A stretch of 64,000 nucleotides of DNA from Pseudomaricurvus hydrocarbonicus (GTDB taxonomy: Bacteria; Pseudomonadota; Gammaproteobacteria; Pseudomonadales; Cellvibrionaceae). Positions 54,044 to 63,741 of the stretch are shown in pieces; the stretch's first letter is position 1, and the number at the start of each line of letters is the position of its first letter. The notes below the pieces were generated by a model. That model saw only the letters and a program-made list of their open reading frames with translations, was not told where the DNA came from and ran no database searches. A program made the position numbers and the translations under genes. The stretch covers positions 62,001 to 126,000 of the forward strand of contig NZ_JAAONZ010000010.1 in NCBI RefSeq assembly GCF_011602365.1, in the 5' to 3' direction.

Positions 54044-55048
54044 TCAGGTGAACCAAATGCGCGGCGGGCACGCTAGCCGCGCCAGTAACTGCGGCCGCAA
54101 CTGCGCCCACCAGCGCTGGAACAGCTGCCGCGCCTGTTCGGAGCAGTGGCCCAAATAGCGCCCGACGACAAAATCTCCCACCTGACTCAGCCCCACCAGA
54201 CTTTCGCCAACCAGACTCTCGCCAGCCATCCCCGGGCCAGCGCTGTTCAATAACGCTTCAGAATGGTGGTGGTTTTGCTGCGCAATCCACTCAGCCCGCT
54301 GGATGCTTTCTTCGGATTTCGCGCCAAAGGGGGAGTCGGTGGCAAAGGGGCCGGCCACAAAAACCGCGTTAATCGGTTTCGCTTGCATCCCCGCCATCGC
54401 GTTAAAAAGGCGACGGGTTTGGGCGTTCAAATGAAACTGTTCGACAAACACCGGCTCCCCCTCACACGTTACAGTCAACCGCTGGGAGACTTCGGCCTCC
54501 TGCGCGTCCAGCTTGCACGCCGGCAACCCCAGCGACGTCACCTCCCAGCCAATGAAGCGAGCGCCGGCGTGCAGGTCTACCCGGGTCTCCAGACGTGTGC
54601 GGGCGTTGGGGTAGATAATCGTTTCCAAAGGCAACCACTCCAGGCTAGAACCCGCCCCCACCTGAAAATGATTGAGTTGATGCTGCAGCGCCCGATCGGC
54701 GCGGGCCCGATACACCCGCCCGGCGCCCGGCGTCGTTAACAGGGTTTGGGCGCCATTGCCGACCTCCACGTCCAGCTGCAAACGATCACCGGACACCAGA
54801 CCGCCAGGGGGGTGCAACACATACAGGTGCGCCAGCTCATCCCCTTCCGGATAAAAAGGTTTTTGCACATAGAGCGGCCCTTCGTGCTCGTTATGAACCA
54901 GTCGTGTCCCCCGGGGGCCGAGCTGTAAACGCAAGTTCAAGCGGGCGTGCCAATTTAAATGAGCGGGGGAAGAGACGGCCTCCTCCCCGGTCGTAACATC
55001 GGTAATACCGGTGTCGTTTTTGAGTACGGCGGTTAAAGCACTGTTCAC
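54044..55048 (-). CDS. ureD: Urease accessory protein UreD
   Basis: Scaffold of the urease activation complex, binding UreF and channelling nickel. 334 residues, longer than typical (~280). The excess comes from an N-terminal extension of about 35 residues and an insert near 275-295 with a local repeat GESLVGESLVG. The conserved core LYVLHPPGGLVSGDRLQLDV and LLTTPGAGRVYRA is present. It begins only 2 bp after the urtE stop, tying the transport and urease genes into one transcript. Confidence 0.94.
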   Translation of the reverse strand: MNSALTAVLKNDTGITDVTTGEEAVSSPAHLNWHARLNLRLQLGPRGTRLVHNEHEGPLYVQKPFYPEGDELAHLYVLHPPGGLVSGDRLQLDVEVGNGAQTLLTTPGAGRVYRARADRALQHQLNHFQVGAGSSLEWLPLETIIYPNARTRLETRVDLHAGARFIGWEVTSLGLPACKLDAQEAEVSQRLTVTCEGEPVFVEQFHLNAQTRRLFNAMAGMQAKPINAVFVAGPFATDSPFGAKSEESIQRAEWIAQQNHHHSEALLNSAGPGMAGESLVGESLVGLSQVGDFVVGRYLGHCSEQARQLFQRWWAQLRPQLLARLACPPRIWFT

Positions 55049-55050
55049 AT

Positions 55051-55746
55051 TTACACGGCCAAATGCTGTTTAATCAAATCGTCATTGAGGTTCGCCATCT
55101 TGTCGCTTGCCACAACACGCCCCTTCTCCATCAGGCGGAACTCTTCACCCACCCGGCGAGCAAAGCCCAGTTTCTGCTCTACGAGGATCACGGTCAAGCC
55201 ATCTTCCTGATTCAGTTTTAAAATGACGTCGCCAATTTGTTTGACGATGTTGGGCTGTATGCCTTCATTGGGCTCATCCAGAATCAACACTTTCGGGTCA
55301 ATCACCAGAGCCCGCCCAATCGCCAGCTGTTGTTGCTGACCACCGGACAGGTCGCCCCCCAATCGACTTTTCATGTCTTTTAGTACGGGAAACAGTTCGT
55401 AAATTTTGTCCGGTATGTCTTTGGTTTTTTCCTTGCGACAGGGCAGGCCGGTGCGCAGATTTTCTTCCACGGTCATTAACGGGAAAATGTGCCGGCCCTG
55501 CGGCACATAGCCAATCCCCATGTGGGCCCGGGCATCGGCAGGACGCCCCTGAATCGCCTGTCCCTCAAACTCGATACTGCCACTGGTCACCGGCAGCAGA
55601 CCCATCAAGGCTTTTAACAAGGTGGTTTTGCCAACACCGTTACGCCCCATGATGCACGTGCAGGAACCCTGTTTAATGTCCAGGTCCAGATCCCAAAGAA
55701 TTTGCGTACCGCCATAATGCTGGCTGACTTTATTGATGGCAATCAT
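55051..55746 (-). CDS. urtE: Urea ABC transporter ATP-binding subunit UrtE
   Basis: 231-residue LivF-type ATPase of the high-affinity urea importer. Walker A GRNGVGKTTLLKAL, signature LSGGQQQQLAIGRAL and Walker B VLILDEPNEGIQPN, the last being characteristic of UrtE. It overlaps urtD by four bases. Confidence 0.95.
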   Translation of the reverse strand: MIAINKVSQHYGGTQILWDLDLDIKQGSCTCIMGRNGVGKTTLLKALMGLLPVTSGSIEFEGQAIQGRPADARAHMGIGYVPQGRHIFPLMTVEENLRTGLPCRKEKTKDIPDKIYELFPVLKDMKSRLGGDLSGGQQQQLAIGRALVIDPKVLILDEPNEGIQPNIVKQIGDVILKLNQEDGLTVILVEQKLGFARRVGEEFRLMEKGRVVASDKMANLNDDLIKQHLAV

Positions 55747-56624
55747 GCTCTTTCTCCCCTGGCTGCAGCGATCTCTTCGCCCCGGGCATCAGCGCTCTCT
55801 TCTCCCAGGTACACTTCGATCACATCCCGGTTGTTTTGCACTTCATCCATGGTGCCTTCCGCCAATACGCTGCCCTGGTGCAACACCGTCACGGTACGGG
55901 CGATGCTGCGCACAAACTCCATGTCGTGCTCAACCACAATCACCGTCCTATCCCCGGCGAGCGAGGTCAGCAACTCCGCCGTGCGCTCGGTCTCCTGGGC
56001 CGTCATGCCCGCCACCGGCTCATCGATTAATAATAGCCGCGGATCAGAGGCCAACAACATGCCTATCTCCAACCACTGCTTTTGCCCATGCGATAACGCG
56101 CCAGCCAACATAAAGCGCTGCTCCTTGAGCCCGATCAAATCAAGAATGCTATCGATACGGTCAATATCCGCCGAGTTCAGTTTCACCCTCAAGGTATACC
56201 AGATACCCTTGTCAGCCTTGAGGGACAATTCCAGATTATCGAATACCGTATGCGCTTCAAACACTGAAGGTTTCTGAAATTTACGGCCGATGCCCAGCTG
56301 GGCAATTTCCGGCTCAGAGCGCTGCAGCAAATTGATCGTCTGGCCAAAGTACACGCTGCCGCTATCACATTCGGTCTTTCCGGTGATCACATCCATCAGC
56401 GTCGTTTTACCGGCGCCATTGGCGCCGATTAAGCAGCGCAGTTCACCGTCATTGACGTACAGGTTTAAATCGTTCAACGCTTTAAAACCATCAAAGCTCA
56501 CGCTCAACCCTTCCACATACAAAATCATGTTGTGAGAAACATCCACCATCGAATGTTCGGGAGCGAGAAAGGGCCAAACCTGATCGCGACGGAAGATTTC
56601 CCGTGTTGTGTCCAATACCGTCAT
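55743..56624 (-). CDS. urtD: Urea ABC transporter ATP-binding subunit UrtD
   Basis: 293-residue LivG-type ATPase. Walker A GANGAGKTTLMDVITG, Walker B LLLIDEPVAGMT and the UrtD-specific segment LSHGQKQWLEIGMLL. The N-terminus carries about 40 residues before the ATPase core, and the C-terminal tail is charged (ADARGEEIAAARGERA). It overlaps urtC and urtE by four bases each. Confidence 0.94.
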   Translation of the reverse strand: MTVLDTTREIFRRDQVWPFLAPEHSMVDVSHNMILYVEGLSVSFDGFKALNDLNLYVNDGELRCLIGANGAGKTTLMDVITGKTECDSGSVYFGQTINLLQRSEPEIAQLGIGRKFQKPSVFEAHTVFDNLELSLKADKGIWYTLRVKLNSADIDRIDSILDLIGLKEQRFMLAGALSHGQKQWLEIGMLLASDPRLLLIDEPVAGMTAQETERTAELLTSLAGDRTVIVVEHDMEFVRSIARTVTVLHQGSVLAEGTMDEVQNNRDVIEVYLGEESADARGEEIAAARGERA

Positions 56625-57790
56625 GCCGACGCTCCTTCTGATCCTTGTACGCGGTCTGATCCTGAGGCACCTTTTTTCAGTGATTCCACCCGCTGTTCAA
56701 TAAAACCGGCAATGCCTTTCGGCAGAAACACCGTGACCAATACAAACAGCGCCCCCAGGGCAAACAACCAGCCATCGGGCATGATCGCGGTAAAACGGGT
56801 TTTGGCGTAATTCACCAAAACGGCACCGATGATCGCCCCATAGAGCGTCCCGCGCCCACCGAGAGCGACCCACACCACCACTTCGATGGAGTTTATCGGA
56901 GAGAATTCACCCGGGTTAATGATCCCCACTTGCGGTACATACAATGCCCCCGCGACCGCAGCCAGCAGCGCCGAATAAACAAACAACCACACTTTAAAAC
57001 GCTCAGTGCGATAGCCCATGAATCGCGCTCTGGCCTCGCCATCGCGAATCGACACAATCACACGACCAAAGCGCGAGCTCATGATGAAGTGACTGAGCAC
57101 ATACGCCAGCATCAACATCAAGGCCGTGATTGCGAACAGCGCCACCCGCACCGTATCCGACTGTAAACTGAACCCCAGGATGTCTTTAAAATCCGTCAGG
57201 CCGTTGTTACCGCCGAACCCCATTTCGTTGCGGAAAAACGCCAGCATCAAGGCGTAGGTGAGGGCCTGGGTCATGATCGACAAATACACACCGGTCACCC
57301 GTGAGCGAAACGCCAGCCAGCCGAAGACAAACGCCAGCAGTCCCGGCACCGCCAGCGCAATCACCATGGCAAACCAGAACTGATCCATCCCCAACCAGTA
57401 CCAGGGCAGAGAATCCCAGCTCAAAAACACCATAAAATCCGGCAGTTCCGGGTTGCCATAAACCCCGCGATCACCAATCTGACGCATCAGGTACATGCCC
57501 ATGCCATAGCCACCCAGGGCAAAGAAAGCCGCATGCCCCAAACTTAAAACCCCACAATAGCCCCACACCACGTCTACGGCCAACGCCAGTAACGCGTAGC
57601 ACAAATACTTGCCCAGCAAGGTAATGGTATAGGTGCTCACGTACAGCGGTGAATCGGGCGATAGCCAAAGATTCGCCGCTGACGCCAGCAGCGTCAGCGA
57701 AAACAATACCACCACCACGATGGCCGTCGTCTTGGAAGTAAAACCGGAGGTTAAACTGCCTGCCGTCAACGGCGTTTTTGCAATCATCAT
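56621..57790 (-). CDS. urtC: Urea ABC transporter permease UrtC
   Basis: 389-residue LivM-type permease with about ten helices and the family segment VDVVWGYCGVLSLGHAAFFALGG interpreted from its central HAAFF motif. A later EVVVWVALGGRGTLYGAIIG segment is typical of UrtC. It overlaps urtB and urtD by four bases each. Confidence 0.95.
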   Translation of the reverse strand: MMIAKTPLTAGSLTSGFTSKTTAIVVVVLFSLTLLASAANLWLSPDSPLYVSTYTITLLGKYLCYALLALAVDVVWGYCGVLSLGHAAFFALGGYGMGMYLMRQIGDRGVYGNPELPDFMVFLSWDSLPWYWLGMDQFWFAMVIALAVPGLLAFVFGWLAFRSRVTGVYLSIMTQALTYALMLAFFRNEMGFGGNNGLTDFKDILGFSLQSDTVRVALFAITALMLMLAYVLSHFIMSSRFGRVIVSIRDGEARARFMGYRTERFKVWLFVYSALLAAVAGALYVPQVGIINPGEFSPINSIEVVVWVALGGRGTLYGAIIGAVLVNYAKTRFTAIMPDGWLFALGALFVLVTVFLPKGIAGFIEQRVESLKKGASGSDRVQGSEGASA

Positions 57791-59490
57791 TCAGCCGCCC
57801 TCCCTTTCTGTGGAAACAGGCCTTTGGGTCGTTTCTGGATAAACAAAATAATGAACACCAAAATAATAATGTTGGCCAACACTGCACCGGTGGCCGGTTC
57901 AAGAAATTTATTGGCAACGCCCAACGAGAAGCTGCCCACCAGGGTACCCAACAAATTACCGACGCCGCCGAACACCACCACCATAAAAGAATCAATAATA
58001 TAAGACTGTCCCAGGTTGGGTCCGACGTTGGTCAGCTGACTCAGTGCCACACCGGCCACGCCGGCAATACCTGACCCCAAACCAAAGGTCATGGAATCAA
58101 CCCGCTCGGTTTTAATGCCCATGGCCCGGGCCATGTCGCGATTTTGCGAGACAGCACGGACATTCAGACCCAGTGAGGTTTTCTTCATCACCAACATCAG
58201 CAAGCCGAAGACAATCAGTGAGAAAATCAAAATAGACAGGCGGTTATAGGTCAGGGAAAAAATCGGATTCAATTCAATTGATCCACTCAGCCAATCCGGC
58301 GTAGACACCTGACGGTTTAGCGGTGAGAAGATGGTACGCACCAGCTGCTGCAAAATCAGGCTGATACCAAACGTCGCCAGCAGGGTTTCCAAAGGCCGTC
58401 CATGCAAAAAGCGAATGACACTACGCTCAATCAACACACCCACACTGCCCGACACCAGAAAGGCGGCGGGGATGGCTACCAGAATGGTCCACTCCAGGTG
58501 ATTGGGCATCAACAGCTGTACAACATAGGTGGTATACGCACCCAGCATAATCATTTCGCCGTGGGCCATATTGATCACCCCCATCACGCCAAAGGTGATG
58601 GCCAGGCCGATTGCCGCCAACAAAAATACCGAGCCCAGACTCAGGCCAAAAAACAATTTCTCCAGCAAACCATAATAGGCAATACGACCGTCAATGTCTT
58701 TTAACGCACTTTCCGCTGCAGACCGAACCAGAGGATCAGCTTCCTTAAATTCACCGTCAGAATTTTTATCCATCAACCGCATCAACAGGTTTTTTACCGG
58801 CAGCTCCAGCCGGCTCGACAAGGCGCGAATGGCGGCAACCCGCTCTGTCGAGTCGACTGAAGTGGATACGGTATTCATCGCCAGCCCCACATCCAGCAGC
58901 TGCTGTACCTCTTTAACCGTCTCTTTCTCACGCGCCTCTTGAAACAAAGCCACCGCACTGTCAGACATAGCGCTCAACATGGTTTCTGCGGCCGCTTTGC
59001 GTTCCGACTCTTCGCCGTAGAGTAATTGAATCCGGGCAATGCTGTTACGCAACTGTTTGCGCAAACTGTTATTAACCCGAACTTTCTTGAATTTTTTAAT
59101 GGACAATCCGTCCACCAGTTCACCACCGAAAACGGAATACGCCACGGCGTTACCGCTGGCATTTTCTTTGACCTGATACAACTGCAAACCATCTGGCTGA
59201 TAATACAATTCGCCATTCAGCATGGCTTCGAACATTGGCAGCATCTCGCGACCGGAATGCTGATCCAGCTGTTTCAAAATTTTCGACTTATCCCTCAGGC
59301 TGGCCGCGACCAGCTCTTGAAATAAGACTTTTACTTCCGCCGAAATGGAAACGGCATATTGATCAGGAGCAGGATTCTCACTATTGGGTTCCTGTGCATG
59401 GAGCCAGGAGCTGCCCAATGACAGAGACAGCGCCATTAACAGCCCGAATCTCACTATAATCTGCTTCACCACAGTCATCTGCTTCACCAC
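57787..59490 (-). CDS. urtB: Urea ABC transporter permease UrtB with N-terminal periplasmic extension
   Basis: 567 residues. A signal-like start is followed by about 240 residues of helical periplasmic extension of the kind known in proteobacterial UrtB, then a LivH-type permease (about 280-560) with GVINMAHGEMIMLGAYTTY. The start is ambiguous: a 15-bp direct duplication puts GTG 59490 and ATG 59478 in frame. AGG four bases before the GTG favours 59490. It overlaps urtC by four bases. Confidence 0.93.
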   Translation of the reverse strand: MVKQMTVVKQIIVRFGLLMALSLSLGSSWLHAQEPNSENPAPDQYAVSISAEVKVLFQELVAASLRDKSKILKQLDQHSGREMLPMFEAMLNGELYYQPDGLQLYQVKENASGNAVAYSVFGGELVDGLSIKKFKKVRVNNSLRKQLRNSIARIQLLYGEESERKAAAETMLSAMSDSAVALFQEAREKETVKEVQQLLDVGLAMNTVSTSVDSTERVAAIRALSSRLELPVKNLLMRLMDKNSDGEFKEADPLVRSAAESALKDIDGRIAYYGLLEKLFFGLSLGSVFLLAAIGLAITFGVMGVINMAHGEMIMLGAYTTYVVQLLMPNHLEWTILVAIPAAFLVSGSVGVLIERSVIRFLHGRPLETLLATFGISLILQQLVRTIFSPLNRQVSTPDWLSGSIELNPIFSLTYNRLSILIFSLIVFGLLMLVMKKTSLGLNVRAVSQNRDMARAMGIKTERVDSMTFGLGSGIAGVAGVALSQLTNVGPNLGQSYIIDSFMVVVFGGVGNLLGTLVGSFSLGVANKFLEPATGAVLANIIILVFIILFIQKRPKGLFPQKGRAAE

Positions 59491-59516
59491 AGTACCTCGT
59501 CATTGCAAAACATCAT

Positions 59517-59589
59517 TGCGCTCTGGAGAGCGCATGTTTCCTGCCGGCCAACACAAACCTGCCCAAACGCTGATGCAGTTCAGGCAGGT
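59517..59589 (-). other. Two stem-loops between urtA and urtB
   Basis: A perfect 8-bp hairpin TGCGCTCT-GG-AGAGCGCA (59517-59534) and a second stem ACCTGCC/GGCAGGT (59557-59563 with 59583-59589). No T-run follows, so mRNA stabilisation of the abundant urtA message is more likely than termination. Confidence 0.55.
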
Positions 59590-59643
59590 GTGACGGCTGC
59601 GATCAACTTGATCGTTATTAACCGTTAGTGTTGCCGGACCAAC

Positions 59644-60930
59644 CTAGTAGGTCTGGCCTGAGCAAGTTTTGGTTTTGGTGTTGTAGTTGCCACACAGGAT
59701 GGGCGCGGTCCAATCTGCAATCAGATCTTTTGACCCTTCCAGAAAATCAGACCAGGCATCACCTTTTACTTCACCGTCGGTGCTCCAGACCACTTCGAAC
59801 TGGCCGTCATCCTGAATCTCGCCAATCAATACCGGCTTGGACAAGTGATGATTTTTATTCATGACCGCAGTTCCGCCCGTCAGATTGGGCGTGGTCACAC
59901 CGATCATCGCCTGCTCAACTTTATCCACATCCGTGGTGCCAGCTTTCTCCACCGCTTTGGTCCACATGTTAAAACCAATATAAGTGGCTTCCATAGGATC
60001 ATTGGTTACCCGTGTGTCGTCTTTGGTGTAGGCGTGCCAGCCATCAATGAACGCCGAGTTTGCATCGCTCTCCACACTCTGGAAATAGTTCCACGCGGCC
60101 AGGTGACCGACCAGGGGCTTGGTGTCGATACCGGACAATTCCTCTTCCCCTACAGAAAAGGCCACTACCGGAATGTCTTCAGAGGAAACGCCCTGATTGG
60201 CCAACTCTTTGTAAAACGGGACATTGGCGTCACCGTTGATGGTGGACACCACCGCGGTGGCTTTACCGGCACTGCCAAACTTTTTAATGTCGGAGACGAT
60301 GCTCTGCCAGTCAGAGTGACCGAACGGGGTGTAATTCACCATGATATCTTCTGGCGCCACGCCTTTCGCTTTCAGGTAAGACTCGAGAACTTTGTTGGTG
60401 GTACGAGGGTACACATAGTCGGTACCCGCCAGCACCCAGCGCTTCACCTCAAGGTCATTCATCAGGTAATCGACGGCAGGAATGGCTTGCTGATTGGGTG
60501 CCGCCCCGGTGTAAAACACGTTTTTCGAAGACTCTTCCCCTTCGTACTGCACCGGATAAAACAGCAACCCGTTCAGCTCTTCAATCACCGGCAGCACGGA
60601 TTTGCGAGACACCGAGGTCCAGCAACCGAAGATCACATCCACCTGATCCTTGGAAATCAGCTCACGCGCCTTCTCTGCAAACAGCGGCCAGTTTGACGCC
60701 GGATCAACCACCACGGCTTCCAGCTTTTTACCCAGCAGTCCGCCCTTTTTATTTTGCTCTTCCACCATCATCAGGACCGTGTCCTTGAGCGTGGTTTCAC
60801 TGATGGCCATGGTGCCCGAGAGTGAGTGCAATACGCCCACCTTGATGGTGTCCGCCGCCACAGCAACGTATGAAAATGCAGAAGCACCAATGCTGAGGGC
60901 TAAGCCTGCGGCAATTTTTTTCAGTTTCAT
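59644..60930 (-). CDS. urtA: Urea ABC transporter substrate-binding protein UrtA
   Basis: 428-residue periplasmic urea receptor with signal peptide (cut after VAVAA, about 25). KVGVLHSLSGTMAISETTLK is diagnostic of the UrtA/AmiC branch, and PVQYEGEESSKNVFYTGAAP and VGEEELSGID support it. It is 49 bp downstream of the porin gene. Confidence 0.96.
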   Translation of the reverse strand: MKLKKIAAGLALSIGASAFSYVAVAADTIKVGVLHSLSGTMAISETTLKDTVLMMVEEQNKKGGLLGKKLEAVVVDPASNWPLFAEKARELISKDQVDVIFGCWTSVSRKSVLPVIEELNGLLFYPVQYEGEESSKNVFYTGAAPNQQAIPAVDYLMNDLEVKRWVLAGTDYVYPRTTNKVLESYLKAKGVAPEDIMVNYTPFGHSDWQSIVSDIKKFGSAGKATAVVSTINGDANVPFYKELANQGVSSEDIPVVAFSVGEEELSGIDTKPLVGHLAAWNYFQSVESDANSAFIDGWHAYTKDDTRVTNDPMEATYIGFNMWTKAVEKAGTTDVDKVEQAMIGVTTPNLTGGTAVMNKNHHLSKPVLIGEIQDDGQFEVVWSTDGEVKGDAWSDFLEGSKDLIADWTAPILCGNYNTKTKTCSGQTY

Positions 60931-60979
60931 AATTGTTATTCCTTAAATTGTCTGTTGAAAATTCCGGAAGATGAAAAGC

Positions 60980-62152
60980 TTACAATTGAATTTGAAAACC
61001 TAACGTCAGGGCATTGACGTCTGGGCCACCGTAGCCACTGATGTTGGCATCGCCGTCGATGTAATTGAGATTGACGCGGGCATTGTGGCCCGAGATCACA
61101 TAATTCAGCCCAATTTCGGTGGAGTCGGTGGTGTCCGCATCGCTCGGGTCATTCTCGACATAACGCACGTAAGGCTGAAATTTACCCGGCCCCACTTCGG
61201 CGCCAAACATAAACGCGGCGGTGGCAAAGTAAGAGGTGCCATCGAACAGACAGAAACAGTCGCCGGTCGCCTCTGCCGGCGGTGTGGCCAGGGTGTAGTC
61301 CGCATCGAAATCTTTATACTCGCCTTCAAGGGTTAACACGTTGCTGCCAAACACCGTCTCTGACAACACATCCACGGTGTAGCCACTGAAGTCACCGGCT
61401 TCACCTTCGCTGCCGGTGCCGTCACTTTGTGTTTGAAACGAGACAGCAGCGGTTAAGATGTTGCCCAGACCGCCGTAGTAGGTGGAACTGGTGTAATAGC
61501 CCGGGTTCGCTTCCATATTCAAGAAATTGAAGGCAAAGCGACCGGCAAACAGCAGGTTGTCCTCTTGATTGGAATAGCCGTTAATGCCATCAAAGGCACC
61601 GATGGCGTACTGAAATTTACCCAGTGTGCCCCACACCGTGACACCGTCATCGCGACCGTAGCGACCCGCCACGTTGCCGCCCTGATCCGACGGGTAAAGC
61701 GGCACGGTGTATTGATTCCAGCTCAACGCGTAAAAGGGGCCGTTCATTTCGATGCGGTCGGCCGGGGTTAACATGCGCCCCACCCAGACATTAAACGCCG
61801 GGCTCATTTCAAACTGGGCGATTGCGTCCAGCACGATCATTTCTTCATCACTGACCTTGTCAGTATTGAAGGTAAACTTAATGTATTCGTGCACTTGACC
61901 TGTCATGTACAGACGCATATTGGCGACAGCAAAATCGTTGCTGCGGTCATCGCCGCTGGGCGCGCCGTCCTCAATCGATTGGTATTGAGCTCGCAAGCCT
62001 GCGCCGACGCTCAACCAGCGGGTTTCGTCCAACTCAACTTTTGCGCCCGCCATGGCTGGCGATGACAGACACGCCACGCCCAACAGACCGGCGGACACTC
62101 CGGCCCGCCAACTTAAACGTCGATACAATGAAGAAATCAGTTCCTTGTTCAT
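60980..62152 (-). CDS. Outer-membrane porin of the urea gene cluster
   Basis: 390-residue beta-barrel protein: signal peptide (about 1-35) and alternating amphipathic strands, ending in the terminal aromatic-like GFQIQL. Segments FAVANMRLYMTGQVHEYIKF and VWVGRMLTPADRIEMNGPF resemble OprO/OprP-type or FmdC-like short-chain amide porins. Being first in the run porin-urtA-urtB, it probably lets urea through the outer membrane; that function is inferred from position. A CFCLF insertion near residue 305 holds two cysteines. Confidence 0.8.
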   Translation of the reverse strand: MNKELISSLYRRLSWRAGVSAGLLGVACLSSPAMAGAKVELDETRWLSVGAGLRAQYQSIEDGAPSGDDRSNDFAVANMRLYMTGQVHEYIKFTFNTDKVSDEEMIVLDAIAQFEMSPAFNVWVGRMLTPADRIEMNGPFYALSWNQYTVPLYPSDQGGNVAGRYGRDDGVTVWGTLGKFQYAIGAFDGINGYSNQEDNLLFAGRFAFNFLNMEANPGYYTSSTYYGGLGNILTAAVSFQTQSDGTGSEGEAGDFSGYTVDVLSETVFGSNVLTLEGEYKDFDADYTLATPPAEATGDCFCLFDGTSYFATAAFMFGAEVGPGKFQPYVRYVENDPSDADTTDSTEIGLNYVISGHNARVNLNYIDGDANISGYGGPDVNALTLGFQIQL

Positions 62153-62540
62153 AGTGATACCCTAAGACCCCAATGTTGTTTTTAAACAGCGGTGAAACTT
62201 TCCTGCCAACGGCTGATCTGAGAAAGGTCGTTGTTAAGAAAAACTGCTGTTAAGCGGATTGCTGCGTAATACTTTTTAGAGCCTCTATTTACCCACAAGC
62301 CCATTGCGCCCACCATTCGCCAATTGGCCCAAGCACCTACGTCAAATGACGTAGCCCTGCTCAAAGACAGCGCACCCCCCGGCTGGATGAACGCGCCACC
62401 AAGCCGCCGGCGTCCCGTCCCAACAGCGGTGCGGCAGTCCCAATGACCAGGCTCTCCGGCTCATAGCGCGGACGGGCCATAATCTGTTACATTGGCGGTT
62501 TCCGTTACCCTCTTACCCCCTACAGTTCAGGTTGACTCAC
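62153..62540. promoter_or_regulatory. Divergent porin-urt / argE regulatory region
   Basis: 388 gene-free bases between the two divergent starts, expected to hold the promoter of the whole urea operon. I see one palindrome (62337-62354) and no correctly spaced sigma-54 element. Confidence 0.45.
62337..62354. promoter_or_regulatory. Palindromic candidate operator CTACGTCA-AA-TGACGTAG
   Basis: A perfect 8-bp inverted repeat with a 2-base spacer, about 185 bp before the porin start and 190 bp before argE. The compact symmetry fits a dimeric regulator site, identity unknown. Confidence 0.5.
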
Positions 62541-63689
62541 ATGCCTCTGCCCAATATTTTTACCCAGCTCCAACAACTGGTTGCCAGCCCCTCGGTGAGC
62601 AGCCACAGCGACAAGTGGGACATGAGTAACCGGGCGGTAATCGAGCTGCTGGCGGGCTGGCTGGAAGAGCTGGGCTTTGTCACAGAAATTCTGGAATTGC
62701 CGGGAACCGGCGGACGGAAATGCAACCTGATCGCAACCCTGGGCACCGGTCCGGGCGGGCTGGTGCTTGCCGGCCACACCGACACCGTGCCTTACGATGA
62801 CTTTCAATGGCAGAGCGACCCGTTTACCCTCACCGAAAAAGACCATCGCTGGTTTGGGCTCGGGGCCACGGACATGAAAGGGTTTTTCCCCATCGCCATT
62901 GAGGCAGCCCGGGCGTTTGTGGGCACGCCCCTGCAACAGCCGCTGATTATCCTCGCCACTGCCGATGAAGAAAGCTCCATGAGCGGGGCTCGCGCGCTGG
63001 CCGAACTGGGCAGGCCCAAAGCCCGCTACGCCGTCATCGGTGAGCCCACCGGCCTGGTGCCGATCCGGATGCACAAAGGCATCATGATGGAAAAAATTCA
63101 CATTGAAGGGCTGGCTGGCCACTCTTCCAACCCGTCACTGGGCAACAGTGCGCTGGAGTCCATGCATCAGGTCCTCAGCGAGCTGATGAGCTACCGCCAA
63201 CAGTTGCAACAGCGCTACCACAATCCCGGGTTTACCATTCCCGGTCCGACCCTGAACCTGGGCTGCATTCACGGCGGCGACAACCCCAACCGCATCTGCG
63301 GCCACTGCGAACTGCAATTTGATTTGCGCGCAATCCCGGGCATGGACAACGACGAGCTGCGCCAGGAGATTGATGCCCGCATCCATCCCATCGCCCTCAG
63401 CACCGGCACAACCATCCGTCGTGAGACGCTGTTTGGCGGTGTCCCGGCGTTTGAAGAGCCGGCCAACTCGGCACTGGTGCAAGCGGCAGAACGGCTCACC
63501 GGCAACGGCTCCGAAAGTGTGGCGTTTGCCACCGAAGCGCCATTTCTGCAAGCCCTGGGAATGGAAACCATTGTCATGGGCCCCGGGCATATCGACCAGG
63601 CGCATCAACCCAATGAGTACATTCCGCTGGAACAGGTCAAACCGGCCATTGAAACCCTGAAAGGCTTGATTAAGCAGTTCTGTTTATAA
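62541..63689 (+). CDS. argE: Acetylornithine deacetylase
   Basis: Hydrolyses N-acetylornithine to ornithine in arginine synthesis. 382 residues of the M20 metallopeptidase family. Zinc ligands appear in LVLAGHTDTVP and GLGATDMKGF; the catalytic Glu pair is in TADEESSMSGARAL, followed by AVIGEPTGLVP, and a final His lies in GPGHIDQAHQPNE. The frame opens with TTG 62532, but ATG 62541 is preferred. argA follows 52 bp later. Confidence 0.95.
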   Translation: MPLPNIFTQLQQLVASPSVSSHSDKWDMSNRAVIELLAGWLEELGFVTEILELPGTGGRKCNLIATLGTGPGGLVLAGHTDTVPYDDFQWQSDPFTLTEKDHRWFGLGATDMKGFFPIAIEAARAFVGTPLQQPLIILATADEESSMSGARALAELGRPKARYAVIGEPTGLVPIRMHKGIMMEKIHIEGLAGHSSNPSLGNSALESMHQVLSELMSYRQQLQQRYHNPGFTIPGPTLNLGCIHGGDNPNRICGHCELQFDLRAIPGMDNDELRQEIDARIHPIALSTGTTIRRETLFGGVPAFEEPANSALVQAAERLTGNGSESVAFATEAPFLQALGMETIVMGPGHIDQAHQPNEYIPLEQVKPAIETLKGLIKQFCL

Positions 63690-63741
63690 TAGGTTGAGTT
63701 ATCTTATTTTTTAGTCATTACAGCGAAGACAAGGACCACCG

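Noticed and set aside
57787-59490. Long N-terminal part of UrtB considered as a novel fusion
   Set aside because: Proteobacterial UrtB proteins commonly have such a periplasmic extension, so it is ordinary for the family.
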